DNA of 64,000 nucleotides, taken from contig NZ_CP151587.1 in assembly GCF_038396845.1 (NCBI RefSeq), forward strand, positions 186,001-250,000, given 5' to 3'. Below are positions 25,970 to 33,819 of the stretch, in pieces. The stretch is from Gymnodinialimonas sp. 57CJ19 (GTDB taxonomy: Bacteria > Pseudomonadota > Alphaproteobacteria > Rhodobacterales > Rhodobacteraceae). A model generated the notes under the pieces. That model was not told the DNA's origin, made no database searches, and worked only from the letters and a program-made list of their open reading frames with translations. Position 1 is the first letter of the stretch. Every line of letters begins with the position of its first letter. Made by a program: the position numbers and the translations under genes.

Positions 25970-26095
25970 AATCAGGATATCGTTCGCGACGGCAGCTCTG
26001 CGATCACAGAATTTCCACTTTAGAATGATTCCAAGTCACTTGACTCTGCGCCCTACCGGTCGCATATCTGACACAACCAGTAAGGATATGCCCCC

Positions 26096-26659
26096 ATGTT
26101 CATTCAAACCGAATCCACGCCGAACCCCGCGACCCTGAAATTCTTGCCCGGCCAGTCCGTGCTGGAAATGGGTACCGCTGATTTCCCGACTTCCGAGACC
26201 TCGGGGAAATCGCCTCTCGCATCGCGAATCTTTGCGGTTGAAGGCGTGACAGGCGTGTTCTTCGGCACCGACTTTGTGACGGTGACCAAGGCCGAAGCGG
26301 TGGAGTGGGACCATGTGAAGCCCGCCATCCTTGGCGCAATCATGGAGCATTACCAGTCGGGCGACCCCGTAATGAAGGGTGATGAGCAAGCCGCTGGCGG
26401 CCACGCCGAGCATTCCGGGGAAGACGGTGAAATCGTCGGCCAGATCAAAAGCCTGCTGGATACCCGCGTGCGCCCCGCCGTGGCCCAAGACGGCGGCGAC
26501 ATCACATTCCACGGCTTCGATCGCGGCGTGGTTTACCTGCATATGCAGGGTGCTTGTGCCGGATGCCCCTCGTCCACACTGACCCTGAAAATGGGGATCG
26601 AGAACCTGCTGCGCCACTACATTCCTGAAGTGGTGGAAGTGCGCCCCGTTAACACCTGA
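26096..26659 (+). CDS. NifU-type iron-sulfur cluster scaffold/carrier
   Basis: A 187-residue protein with the Nfu N-terminal domain (MFIQTESTPNPATLKFLPG) and the C-terminal NifU domain that binds a 4Fe-4S cluster through Cys154 and Cys157 (GACAGCPSS). It delivers clusters to apo-enzymes, comparable to the mitochondrial Nfu1 and bacterial NfuA-type proteins. The N-terminal signature is typical of alphaproteobacterial and mitochondrial Nfu. It stands alone, followed by a GC-rich hairpin. Confidence 0.94.
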   Translation: MFIQTESTPNPATLKFLPGQSVLEMGTADFPTSETSGKSPLASRIFAVEGVTGVFFGTDFVTVTKAEAVEWDHVKPAILGAIMEHYQSGDPVMKGDEQAAGGHAEHSGEDGEIVGQIKSLLDTRVRPAVAQDGGDITFHGFDRGVVYLHMQGACAGCPSSTLTLKMGIENLLRHYIPEVVEVRPVNT

Positions 26660-26672
26660 AGACATACGCGTG

Positions 26673-26695
26673 GGCGGGCCGCACACAGGCCCGCC
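26673..26695 (+). terminator. GC-rich hairpin after the NifU gene
   Basis: GGCGGGCC-GCACACA-GGCCCGCC is a perfect 8-bp stem 14 bases after the stop codon. It lacks a T-run, so termination efficiency is uncertain. Confidence 0.5.
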
Positions 26696-26764
26696 GCGCA
26701 CCGCCCTGCCCTTCGACTTAGCCTCCGCTTGCAAGGCAAGGGCAACAGCGGCTAAGCCGCTGCC

Positions 26765-27412
26765 ATGGCGCATCCTGTTATTCTCGCTTTTGATACCTCT
26801 GGCCCGTGGCTCGGAACCGCGCTTTTGCGCGACGGGGACGTTTGTGCCGCTCATTACGTCGACATGAAGAAGGGTCAGGCCGAACATTTGATGCCCCTGA
26901 TCCAGCAAACCTTGCGCGAGGCGGAGGTAGGCTTGCCTGAACTCGACGCCGTGGGTGTGGGCATCGGGCCGGGGAATTTCACCGGAATTCGCATCTCGGT
27001 CTCGGCGGCAAGGGGAATGGCACTGGCCCTTGGGGTGCCTGCGATTGGGGTGAGCCTTCTGGATGCACTGGCCTACGGCGCGCCCCGGCCCTGCCTTGCC
27101 ACGATCAACGCGCCCCGCGACATGGCCTACGTGCAAAGCTTCGGAGACAGCGTGGCACGGCCTGCGACGATGATCGCGAAGGCGGACATGGCCGATTGGA
27201 TCACACCGGGGATCACGCTGATCGGGCAGGACTCACCGGAACTCTCGCAGGCCCTTGGCATCCCCCATGCCCCCGCCGCCTTTGCGCCCGCCTCTGCCAT
27301 TGCCCACATCGCAGCGGAACGGCTTGCGACGCCGCAACCTCGGCCCGCGCCGCTTTATATCAAGCCCGCCGACGCGGCCCCGTCGCGCGAACAGGGGCCG
27401 ACGATCCTGTGA
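26765..27412 (+). CDS. tsaB: tRNA threonylcarbamoyladenosine biosynthesis protein TsaB
   Basis: A 215-residue member of the ASKHA-like TsaB family, the platform that works with TsaD and TsaE to make t6A37 in tRNAs reading ANN codons. Signatures: LAFDTSGPWLGTALL, the MKKGQAEHLMPLIQQTL helix, and VGVGIGPGNFTGIRISVSAARGMAL, the standard TsaB block. It overlaps the next gene by four bases, and the tsaB-rimI order is widely conserved. Confidence 0.95.
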   Translation: MAHPVILAFDTSGPWLGTALLRDGDVCAAHYVDMKKGQAEHLMPLIQQTLREAEVGLPELDAVGVGIGPGNFTGIRISVSAARGMALALGVPAIGVSLLDALAYGAPRPCLATINAPRDMAYVQSFGDSVARPATMIAKADMADWITPGITLIGQDSPELSQALGIPHAPAAFAPASAIAHIAAERLATPQPRPAPLYIKPADAAPSREQGPTIL

Positions 27413-27834
27413 AACCCATGACCCCGGCACGCATGGCAGCGCTTCACGCCGCAAGTTTCCCGCGCGGCTGGTCGGAAGCAGAGCTGACGCAACTTCTGGA
27501 CAAACCCACGACGCTGCTGGCCTGTACCGAAGCGGGTTTCGCGATCCTGCAAGTGATTGCGCCGGAAGCGGAGGTGTTGACGATTGTGGTCGATCCGGCC
27601 CTGCGCGGGCAAGGCGAGGGCCAACGGCTCCTCGGGCAAGCCCTCCTCGCCGCATCACAACGGGGGGTATCGCAGGTCTTTCTAGAGGTTGATGCCCACA
27701 ATGCCCCAGCCTTGGCGCTTTACGCCGCAGCGGGATTCGACCGCACAGGCCGACGCAAAGGCTACTACGCCCATCCCGATGGCAGCCGCAGCGATGCCGT
27801 GCTTATGGCCACTACCCTACCTGCAGGCACGTAG
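27409..27834 (+). CDS. rimI: GNAT acetyltransferase, RimI-like
   Basis: A 141-residue GNAT N-acetyltransferase, likely RimI, which acetylates the N-terminus of ribosomal protein S18. The acetyl-CoA loop is LTIVVDPALRGQGEGQRLL, with the EVDAHNAPALALYAAAGF motif typical of RimI and the GYY near the C-terminus. A GTG at 27409 overlapping the tsaB stop (GTGA) and an ATG at 27418 are both possible starts; the overlap favours the GTG. Its position after tsaB supports the RimI assignment. Confidence 0.85.
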   Translation: MKPMTPARMAALHAASFPRGWSEAELTQLLDKPTTLLACTEAGFAILQVIAPEAEVLTIVVDPALRGQGEGQRLLGQALLAASQRGVSQVFLEVDAHNAPALALYAAAGFDRTGRRKGYYAHPDGSRSDAVLMATTLPAGT

Positions 27835-27907
27835 CGTAAAGCGGCGCTTTCACACCCCTTGTTTAGCGGAATCGGCTTGACCCCCCGGTCACCCTTTGCC
27901 CTTATTC

Positions 27908-28003
27908 CCCATGAGGATTCCGCCAACCGGCGGAGGACCACGTGATTGGGGACGCAAGGCCACGATAAGGCCCGATAATATGCGCCCCGTAACCTGACCT
28001 GGG
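27908..28003 (+). promoter_or_regulatory. Structured 5' leader of the BMP transporter operon, riboswitch-like
   Basis: The leader can be drawn as a three-way junction. P1 pairs CCCA (27908-27911) and AGG (27914-27916) with UGGG (28000-28003) and CCU (27993-27995). P2 is UCCGCC-AACC-GGCGGA (27919-27934). P3 pairs GGGG/CGCA (27948-27956) with UGCG/CCCC (27981-27988) and contains an inner GGCC-ACGAUAA-GGCC hairpin. The 3' strand of P1 overlaps the Shine-Dalgarno GGGAG (28001-28005) of the gene at 28014. I do not recognise a known riboswitch consensus, including the purine one. The fold is an inference from base pairing by eye. Confidence 0.45.
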
Positions 28004-28013
28004 AGACGACCCT

Positions 28014-29012
28014 ATGACCATGATGAAAACCCTGCTCGGCGCTTGCGCCACGCTTGCCATTACAGCCACCGGCGTTCTGGCCGACGGCCCTGCGATCATC
28101 TTTGACCTTGGCGGCAAGTTTGACCGCTCGTTCAACGAAAGCGCCTTCAACGGTGCCGAGCGTTGGGCCGAGGAAACCGGCGGCACCTACCGTGAGATCG
28201 AGCTTCAGAACGACGCTCAGCGCGAGCAAGCCATGCGCCGCCTGGCCGAGGCGGGCTCCAACCCCATCGTGATGGCGGGCTTCAGCCAGGCCTCTGCGCT
28301 GGAAGTTGTGGCACCTGACTACCCTGACACCACCTTCGTCATCATCGACGGTGTGGTTGACGCGCCAAACGTCCAATCCATCATCTTCTCCGAGCATGAA
28401 GGGTCGTACCTTGTGGGCATGATGGCCGGCATGGCGTCGGAAACCGGCACGGTTTCCTTCGTCGGCGGCATGGACATCCCGCTGATCTCTCGCTTCGCTT
28501 GTGGCTATGCCCAAGGCGCGGTTGCGGCTAACCCCGATGCGACGGTTATCGCCAACATGACAGGCACAACGCCTGCCGCTTGGAACGACCCGGTACGCGG
28601 TGGCGAGCTGACGCGCGGTCAGATCGGCCAAGGCTCTGACGTTGTGTTCGCCGCCGCAGGCGGCACCGGCTTGGGCGTTCTGCAAACCGCGACGGACGAA
28701 GGCATCCTGTCCATCGGCGTTGACGCCAACCAGAACTACCTGCACCCCGGTTCGGTCCTGACCTCCATGGTCAAGCGCGTGGACGTGGCTGTTTATGACA
28801 GCTTCACCAACGCCGATTCCATTGAGCCCGGCATCTTCGTTTATGGCCTTGCCGAAAACGGCGTCGGCTACTCGATGGACGAGTTCAACGCAGAGCTGGT
28901 CACAGAAGAGATGATCGCAGCCGTTGACGCGGCGCGCGAGCAGATCATCGCGGGCGAAATTTCGGTTCACAACTACACCGACGACGGCTCCTGCCCCGTC
29001 GAGATGCAGTAA
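28014..29012 (+). CDS. BMP-family substrate-binding protein of ABC transporter
   Basis: A 332-residue periplasmic protein of the basic membrane protein (BMP/Med, PnrA-like) family, which usually binds purine nucleosides. The signal peptide ends near ALADG (residue 24). Family motifs: IIFDLGGKFDRSFNESAFNGAERW, the MAGFSQASAL stretch, SYLVGMMAGMASETGTVSFVGGMDIPLI and DVVFAAAGGTGLGVL. There is no lipobox, so it is soluble rather than a lipoprotein. It leads an operon with the ATPase and permeases; two tandem hairpins follow it, which may explain higher expression of this subunit. Confidence 0.9.
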   Translation: MTMMKTLLGACATLAITATGVLADGPAIIFDLGGKFDRSFNESAFNGAERWAEETGGTYREIELQNDAQREQAMRRLAEAGSNPIVMAGFSQASALEVVAPDYPDTTFVIIDGVVDAPNVQSIIFSEHEGSYLVGMMAGMASETGTVSFVGGMDIPLISRFACGYAQGAVAANPDATVIANMTGTTPAAWNDPVRGGELTRGQIGQGSDVVFAAAGGTGLGVLQTATDEGILSIGVDANQNYLHPGSVLTSMVKRVDVAVYDSFTNADSIEPGIFVYGLAENGVGYSMDEFNAELVTEEMIAAVDAAREQIIAGEISVHNYTDDGSCPVEMQ

Positions 29013-29022
29013 GCACCGGATT

Positions 29023-29100
29023 GTCGGGCCCTTTGCGGCCCGACCTTTCCGCACCAATTCGGGCCGCGCCCCATCCGGACGCGGCCCGTCTCCTTTCTTG
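29023..29100 (+). terminator. Two tandem intercistronic hairpins
   Basis: GTCGGGCC-CTTTGC-GGCCCGAC (29023-29044) is followed by CTTTCC, and CGGGCCGCG (29060-29068) pairs with CGCGGCCCG (29080-29088), followed by TCTCCTTTCTT. Both lie between the binding-protein gene and the ATPase gene of one operon, so they probably cause partial termination or protect the upstream mRNA. Confidence 0.6.
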
Positions 29101-29115
29101 CCAAGGACCGCGCGC

Positions 29116-30666
29116 ATGACGGCACCTGCCCCCTCTCCGGCTATTGAACTCAAAGGCATTTCCAAGGCCTTTGGACCGGTTCAAGCAAATAAAGACATCT
29201 CTATTTCAGTGGCCAAGGGCACGATCCACGGGATCGTCGGAGAAAACGGCGCGGGCAAATCAACGCTGATGTCGATCCTTTACGGTTTCTACAAAGCAGA
29301 TGCGGGCGAGATCTGGATCAACGGCAAACATACCCATATCCCCGACAGCCAGGCCGCCATTCGCGCCGGTATCGGGATGGTGCACCAGCACTTCAAACTG
29401 GTCGAGAATTTTAGCGTCGTGGAAAACGTGGTGCTTGGCGCCGAGGATGGCGCCATGTTGCAGCCTTCCCTGCGCAAGGCGCGGCGCATCCTGACGGAAC
29501 TGGCCACGGAATACGGGCTGGACGTGGACCCGGATGCGATTGTCGAAGACCTGAGCGTTGGCCACCAGCAGCGGGTCGAAATCCTCAAGCAGTTGTATCG
29601 TCAGGCCGAAATCCTGATCCTCGATGAACCCACAGGGGTGCTGACCCCGGCCGAAGCGGACCAGTTGTTCCGCATCCTGGGACGTCTGAAGGAAGAGGGG
29701 AAGACGATCATCCTCATCACCCACAAACTGCGCGAGATCATGGATGTCACCGACACCGTGTCGGTCATGCGCCGGGGCGAGATGACGGCGACGGTGAAGA
29801 CCGCCGAGACCTCACCCGCTGGATTGGCGGAGCTGATGGTGGGCCGCAAAGTGCTGCTGGAGGTGGACAAAGCCCCGCCGTCTGTGGGCGACGTTGTGCT
29901 GGACGTGAAGAACCTGCGCGTGGTGGACGCAACCGGGGTGGAACGGGTCAAAAGCATCTCGTTCCAGATCCGTGCCGGAGAGATTTTGGGTATCGCGGGC
30001 GTGGCAGGCAACGGTCAGTCCGAACTGCTGGAGGTGCTTGGCGGCATGATCCCCGCGACCTCGGGCGAGATCACGCTTCACGGCGAACCGATCGACATCA
30101 CGGGCCGCTACAGCAACGGTCAAAGCCGCCGTGCCCGTGGCATCGGCCATGTGCCGGAAGATCGTCAGGTCGAAGGGCTGATCATGCCCTATGAGGCCTG
30201 GGAAAACGTGGCCTTTGGCTACCACCACGACCCGAAATACCAATCGGGGATGCTGATGAACAACGCGGCAATCAAAGCCGATTGCGCCGAGAAGATGGAG
30301 CGGTACGACGTGCGCCCCCCCAACCCCCGGCTTCCGGCGCGGAACTTCTCGGGCGGGAACCAGCAAAAGATCGTGGTCGCCCGCGAAATGGACCGCCAGC
30401 CCGAATTGCTGCTGGTCGGCCAACCCACGCGGGGCGTTGATATCGGCGCGATCGAGTTCATTCACAAGCAGATCATCGCCCTGCGCGATGCCGGCAAGGC
30501 CGTGCTGTTGGTGAGTGTGGAGCTGGATGAAATCCTCGGTCTCAGCGACCGCATCGCCGTGATGTTTGACGGCGAAATCAGCGGCGAGCGTCTGCCCGAT
30601 GAAACCAACGAAGGTGATCTCGGCCTGTTGATGGCCGGTGTGAACGACAGCAAGGGGGCTGCGTAA
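29116..30666 (+). CDS. ABC transporter ATP-binding protein (BMP/nucleoside type, two NBDs)
   Basis: A 516-residue protein with two fused ABC ATPase domains, as in the RbsA/YufO family. The first has Walker A GENGAGKST, signature LSVGHQQRVE and Walker B ILILDEPTGVLTPAE. The second has a degenerate Walker A (GVAGNGQSEL), signature FSGGNQQKIV and a Walker B ending LLVGQPTRGVD in which the usual acidic residue is altered, as normal for the family. It energises the two permeases that follow; the ATPase stop and next ATG are 1 base apart. Confidence 0.93.
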   Translation: MTAPAPSPAIELKGISKAFGPVQANKDISISVAKGTIHGIVGENGAGKSTLMSILYGFYKADAGEIWINGKHTHIPDSQAAIRAGIGMVHQHFKLVENFSVVENVVLGAEDGAMLQPSLRKARRILTELATEYGLDVDPDAIVEDLSVGHQQRVEILKQLYRQAEILILDEPTGVLTPAEADQLFRILGRLKEEGKTIILITHKLREIMDVTDTVSVMRRGEMTATVKTAETSPAGLAELMVGRKVLLEVDKAPPSVGDVVLDVKNLRVVDATGVERVKSISFQIRAGEILGIAGVAGNGQSELLEVLGGMIPATSGEITLHGEPIDITGRYSNGQSRRARGIGHVPEDRQVEGLIMPYEAWENVAFGYHHDPKYQSGMLMNNAAIKADCAEKMERYDVRPPNPRLPARNFSGGNQQKIVVAREMDRQPELLLVGQPTRGVDIGAIEFIHKQIIALRDAGKAVLLVSVELDEILGLSDRIAVMFDGEISGERLPDETNEGDLGLLMAGVNDSKGAA

Positions 30667-30667
30667 C

Positions 30668-31810
30668 ATGGCCGAAACCACCTATATCGAGCGTATTTTC
30701 TTCGGCTCTGGCAAGACCACCTCGGGCGGGATGCCCATGTGGGCCGATGTGACGCTGATCCCGCTGATCTCGATCATCCTTGCGCTGATCGTGTCCGGGG
30801 CCGTTGTGGCCCTGATCGGCGAGAACCCGTTTCGCGCCATGACGATCATGATTAACGGCGCGTTTGGTTCGGCCTATGGCTGGGGCTACACGCTGTTTTA
30901 TGCGACGAACTTCATGTTCACCGGCCTGTCCGTGGCCGTGGCCTTCCACGCCCGCCTGTTCAACATTGGCGGCGAAGGTCAGGCCTATGTGGCGGGCATC
31001 GGCGCGGCGGTTGCCTGCCTTCTGATCCCTTGGCCCCATTGGTCGCTTGCGCTGTTGGGCACCATTGTGCTGACCGCCCTTTGTGGCGCGGCTTGGGCCG
31101 CAATCCCGGCCTATCTGCAAGCCAAACGCGGCAGCCACATCGTGATTACCACGATCATGTTCAACTTTATCGCTGCGTCGCTGATGATCTATGTGCTCAA
31201 CAACGTCTTCACGATCCCCGGCTCGGCTGAAACGGCCAGCATTCGTTTCCCCGAGGCCACCCACCTGCCCAATGCAGGGGAATTCGCAGGCTTTCTGGGC
31301 TTTCGCGCCTCGACCCCCCTGAACGTCAGCTTCTTTCTGGCGCTGCTTGCCGCTGTGGGCGTCTGGCTGCTGATCTGGCGCACGAAACTGGGGTACGAGA
31401 TCCGTGCCTTTGGCCATTCGGAAACCGCTGCCGTCTATGCCGGGATCAACCCCGTCAAGATCACCATGATCGCCATGCTGATTTCAGGCGGTTTGGCGGG
31501 TCTTATGGCGGTCAATGCCGTGCAGGGCGAAAGTGAGCAGCTGCGGCTGGATTTCGTCGGCGGCGCGGGCTTCGTGGGCATCGCCGTGGCGCTTATGGGC
31601 CGTTCGCACCCCATTGGCATATGCCTTGCCGCGCTGCTGTTTGGAATGCTCTACCAAGGCGGCGCTGAATTGGCGTTCGAGATGCCCGCCGTCAACCGAG
31701 AGATGATCCTGGTGATCCAGGCCCTCGTGATCCTGTTCACCGGCGCGTTGGACAATATGGTTCGGATGCCGATGGAAAAACTTTTCCGCGCAATGCGGCG
31801 CCGGGGCTGA
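30668..31810 (+). CDS. ABC transporter permease (BMP/nucleoside type)
   Basis: A 380-residue inner-membrane permease of the branched-chain/ribose/nucleoside superfamily, with about nine membrane segments. Typical features are the LFNIGGEGQAYVAGIGAAVA segment and the cytoplasmic EAA-like loop GYEIRAFGHSETAAVYAGINPVK. It is the larger of the two permeases, equivalent to YufP. It follows the ATPase directly and is followed by a LysE gene that separates it from its partner permease. Confidence 0.92.
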   Translation: MAETTYIERIFFGSGKTTSGGMPMWADVTLIPLISIILALIVSGAVVALIGENPFRAMTIMINGAFGSAYGWGYTLFYATNFMFTGLSVAVAFHARLFNIGGEGQAYVAGIGAAVACLLIPWPHWSLALLGTIVLTALCGAAWAAIPAYLQAKRGSHIVITTIMFNFIAASLMIYVLNNVFTIPGSAETASIRFPEATHLPNAGEFAGFLGFRASTPLNVSFFLALLAAVGVWLLIWRTKLGYEIRAFGHSETAAVYAGINPVKITMIAMLISGGLAGLMAVNAVQGESEQLRLDFVGGAGFVGIAVALMGRSHPIGICLAALLFGMLYQGGAELAFEMPAVNREMILVIQALVILFTGALDNMVRMPMEKLFRAMRRRG

Positions 31811-31811
31811 C

Positions 31812-32450
31812 ATGATGGAAACGCTCCTCCCCTTTTTGCCCGCCTTCGCCATTGCCTCTGGCATCTTGCTTGTCGGCGCCTCCTCTCCGGGGCCGGCTGT
31901 GGCGATGTTGATGGGCATTTCCGTGGGGCAAGGGCGCAGTGCCGGGCTGATCGCCTGTGCGGGCATCGCCACGGGGTCGGCCACGATCAACCTGCTGACG
32001 ATTACGGGCGTCGGCCTGATCCTGAGCCAAGCCGCTTGGGCGATGATGGCGCTACGGGTCTTTGGGTCTGCCTATCTGCTCTATCTGGCCTATGGTGCGT
32101 TCAGAAAGGCGCTTCACCCGCCGAAGATCGCGGCGATCGAGGTGAAACGCCAAACTGCGCCTGCCCTGTTTGCCAAGGGCTATCTGCTGCAAATCACGAA
32201 CCCGAAAGCCATCGCCTTTTGGCTGGCCATCGCGGGCGTCGGGGCCACGGCAAACGCGCCGCTGTGGGTGATTGGCCTGTTCATGGCGTCCATGTGGGTG
32301 ATTTCCTTCGCCTGCCATGCCGCTTGGGCGCTGGCGCTGTCAGCGACGCCTGCGCGCCGCGCCTACCACCACACCCGCCGCTATATCGAGGGCGCCCTGG
32401 GCGCGTTCTTCACCTTCGCCGCCTTCAAACTTGCGACTACTCGGAGCTGA
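31812..32450 (+). CDS. LysE/RhtB family exporter
   Basis: A 212-residue membrane protein with about six segments. The N-terminal GASSPGPAVAMLMGISVGQGRSAGL is the LysE/RhtB hallmark (xxxPGP), and GYLLQITNPKAIAFWLAI is the second signature. Family members export amino acids or related metabolites such as homoserine, threonine or purine derivatives. Two consecutive ATG codons begin the gene. It is unusual that it sits between the two permease genes of an importer, with short gaps and the same strand, so it is probably co-transcribed. Confidence 0.88.
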   Translation: MMETLLPFLPAFAIASGILLVGASSPGPAVAMLMGISVGQGRSAGLIACAGIATGSATINLLTITGVGLILSQAAWAMMALRVFGSAYLLYLAYGAFRKALHPPKIAAIEVKRQTAPALFAKGYLLQITNPKAIAFWLAIAGVGATANAPLWVIGLFMASMWVISFACHAAWALALSATPARRAYHHTRRYIEGALGAFFTFAAFKLATTRS

Positions 32451-32454
32451 GCCC

Positions 32455-33432
32455 ATGGATTTCATGACCATCCTGCAATTGCTCGACAGCACGGTGCGCC
32501 TTGCGACACCCCTTCTGCTGGCCTGCCTCGCCGGGCTATTCTCTGAGCGGGCGGGGATCTTCGATATCGGGCTGGAAGGCAAGATGTTGGCGGCCGCGTT
32601 TTTCTCGGCGGCAATCGCCTTCACGACGGGCAATGTTTGGATCGGCCTCGGGGCGGGGATCTTGGCGTCCATTGTCCTCTCTCTCCTGCACGGGCTGGCG
32701 TCGATCACCTTCCGGGGCAATCAACTGATCTCGGGCGTGGCGCTAAACTTCCTCGCCAGCGGCCTGACGGTGGTGATTGCGCAAACCTGGTTCTCGCAAG
32801 GGGGGCGCACGCCGCCTCTGACCGGGGCCTCCCGTTTTAACGAGGTCGTCCTACCGGGCGCCGCATCGCGCATCCGCGACATCGCCGAGTTGGGGCCTCT
32901 GGGGCAAATCTATTCCGAGCTGATCTCGGGCCATTCAATCTTGGTCTACATCTCGCTGCTTATCGTGCCGCTTTCCTGGTGGGTCCTCTATCGGACCCGC
33001 TTCGGGTTGCGCTTGCGTGCTGTGGGCGAAAACCCGGGTGCGGTGGATACCGCAGGCATCTCCGTGGTCGCCTTGCGCTATGCGGCCGTCGTAATCTGCG
33101 GCGTATTGTGCGGATTGGCCGGGGCCTATCTGGCGACAGGCCTCTCCGCAGGCTTCGTGAAAGAGATGAGCGCAGGGCGTGGCTTCATCGCCCTCGCCGC
33201 CCTGATCTTCGCGAAATGGCGCCCCTGGTACGCCCTATACGCCTGCCTCCTGTTCGGCCTGCTGGATGCCGTCGGCAACCGGTTCCAGAATATCGAGATC
33301 TTCTCGATCACAGTGCCGGTGCAGTTCATGCAAGCGCTACCCTACATCCTTACGGTCGTGATCCTCGCAGGCTTCGTCGGCCGTGCTATCCCGCCCCGTG
33401 CGGGGGGAGAGCCCTACGTCAAAGAACGCTAG
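32455..33432 (+). CDS. ABC transporter permease (BMP/nucleoside type), second subunit
   Basis: A 325-residue inner-membrane permease, equivalent to YufQ, with about eight segments. Features: LACLAGLFSERAGIFDIGLEGKMLAAAF at the N-terminus, FRGNQLISGVALNFLASGL, and the cytoplasmic loop FGLRLRAVGENPGAVDTAGISV that contacts the ATPase. It begins 4 bases after the LysE gene stop. It is the last gene of the operon and is convergent with the aminopropyltransferase operon. Confidence 0.92.
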   Translation: MDFMTILQLLDSTVRLATPLLLACLAGLFSERAGIFDIGLEGKMLAAAFFSAAIAFTTGNVWIGLGAGILASIVLSLLHGLASITFRGNQLISGVALNFLASGLTVVIAQTWFSQGGRTPPLTGASRFNEVVLPGAASRIRDIAELGPLGQIYSELISGHSILVYISLLIVPLSWWVLYRTRFGLRLRAVGENPGAVDTAGISVVALRYAAVVICGVLCGLAGAYLATGLSAGFVKEMSAGRGFIALAALIFAKWRPWYALYACLLFGLLDAVGNRFQNIEIFSITVPVQFMQALPYILTVVILAGFVGRAIPPRAGGEPYVKER

Positions 33433-33489
33433 GGCAAACCATGCGCTAAAAATAAACCGCAGCGCCCGCCGCAGGTTTTGGGATTGAGT

Positions 33490-33743
33490 TGTATTTGCCA
33501 AGATGAAGCAGGGAGGCGCGCCCGGTCACGCGCGCTGCACCAAGCTCCACCCCGGCCCTGGCTCTACCGGATTGGCTACCGGCGTGTCCGGGGTCCGAGG
33601 CTTCACCTTGGACGCCGCTTCACTCTCCAGCTATCGGCGCGTCCCCACTCTGGCATGTTAAGGTTAACATCAGGTTGACCCGACCCAAATGAATACGCTG
33701 CCGCACGGGCGGAGGGGCCGCTCCCTTCATCTTGGCAAATACA
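33490..33743. repeat. 19-bp inverted repeat pair in a 387-bp intergenic region
   Basis: TGTATTTGCCAAGATGAAG occurs at 33490-33508 and, as its exact reverse complement, at 33725-33743. The stretch between contains GC-rich sequence and the palindrome TGTTAA-GG-TTAACA (33656-33669) but no convincing gene. The region lies between two convergent operons. A related sequence, TATTTTTGAAAAGATGAAG, occurs at 45252-45270, also between convergent genes. Confidence 0.75.
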
Positions 33744-33753
33744 CCTCCGGGGG

Positions 33754-33793
33754 TATGCCCCTCTCTAGGGAGGGGCATAGGGGGCTGGCCCCC
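33754..33793 (-). terminator. Two adjacent hairpins after the aminopropyltransferase operon
   Basis: TATGCCCCTC (33754-33763) pairs with GAGGGGCATA (33770-33779), directly followed by GGGGG-CTGG-CCCCC (33780-33793 region). They lie 27 bases beyond the stop of the minus-strand operon. No T-run is evident, so they may act as a structural or bidirectional terminator. Confidence 0.5.
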
Positions 33794-33819
33794 TTCCTCG
33801 GTCAGCGTCTGGCGGGCAG

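Noticed and set aside
33478..33678. Plus-strand 66-codon ORF in the intergenic spacer
   Set aside because: Starts inside the repeat element, has no Shine-Dalgarno and a composition of random GC-rich DNA (many Arg, Pro and Gly).
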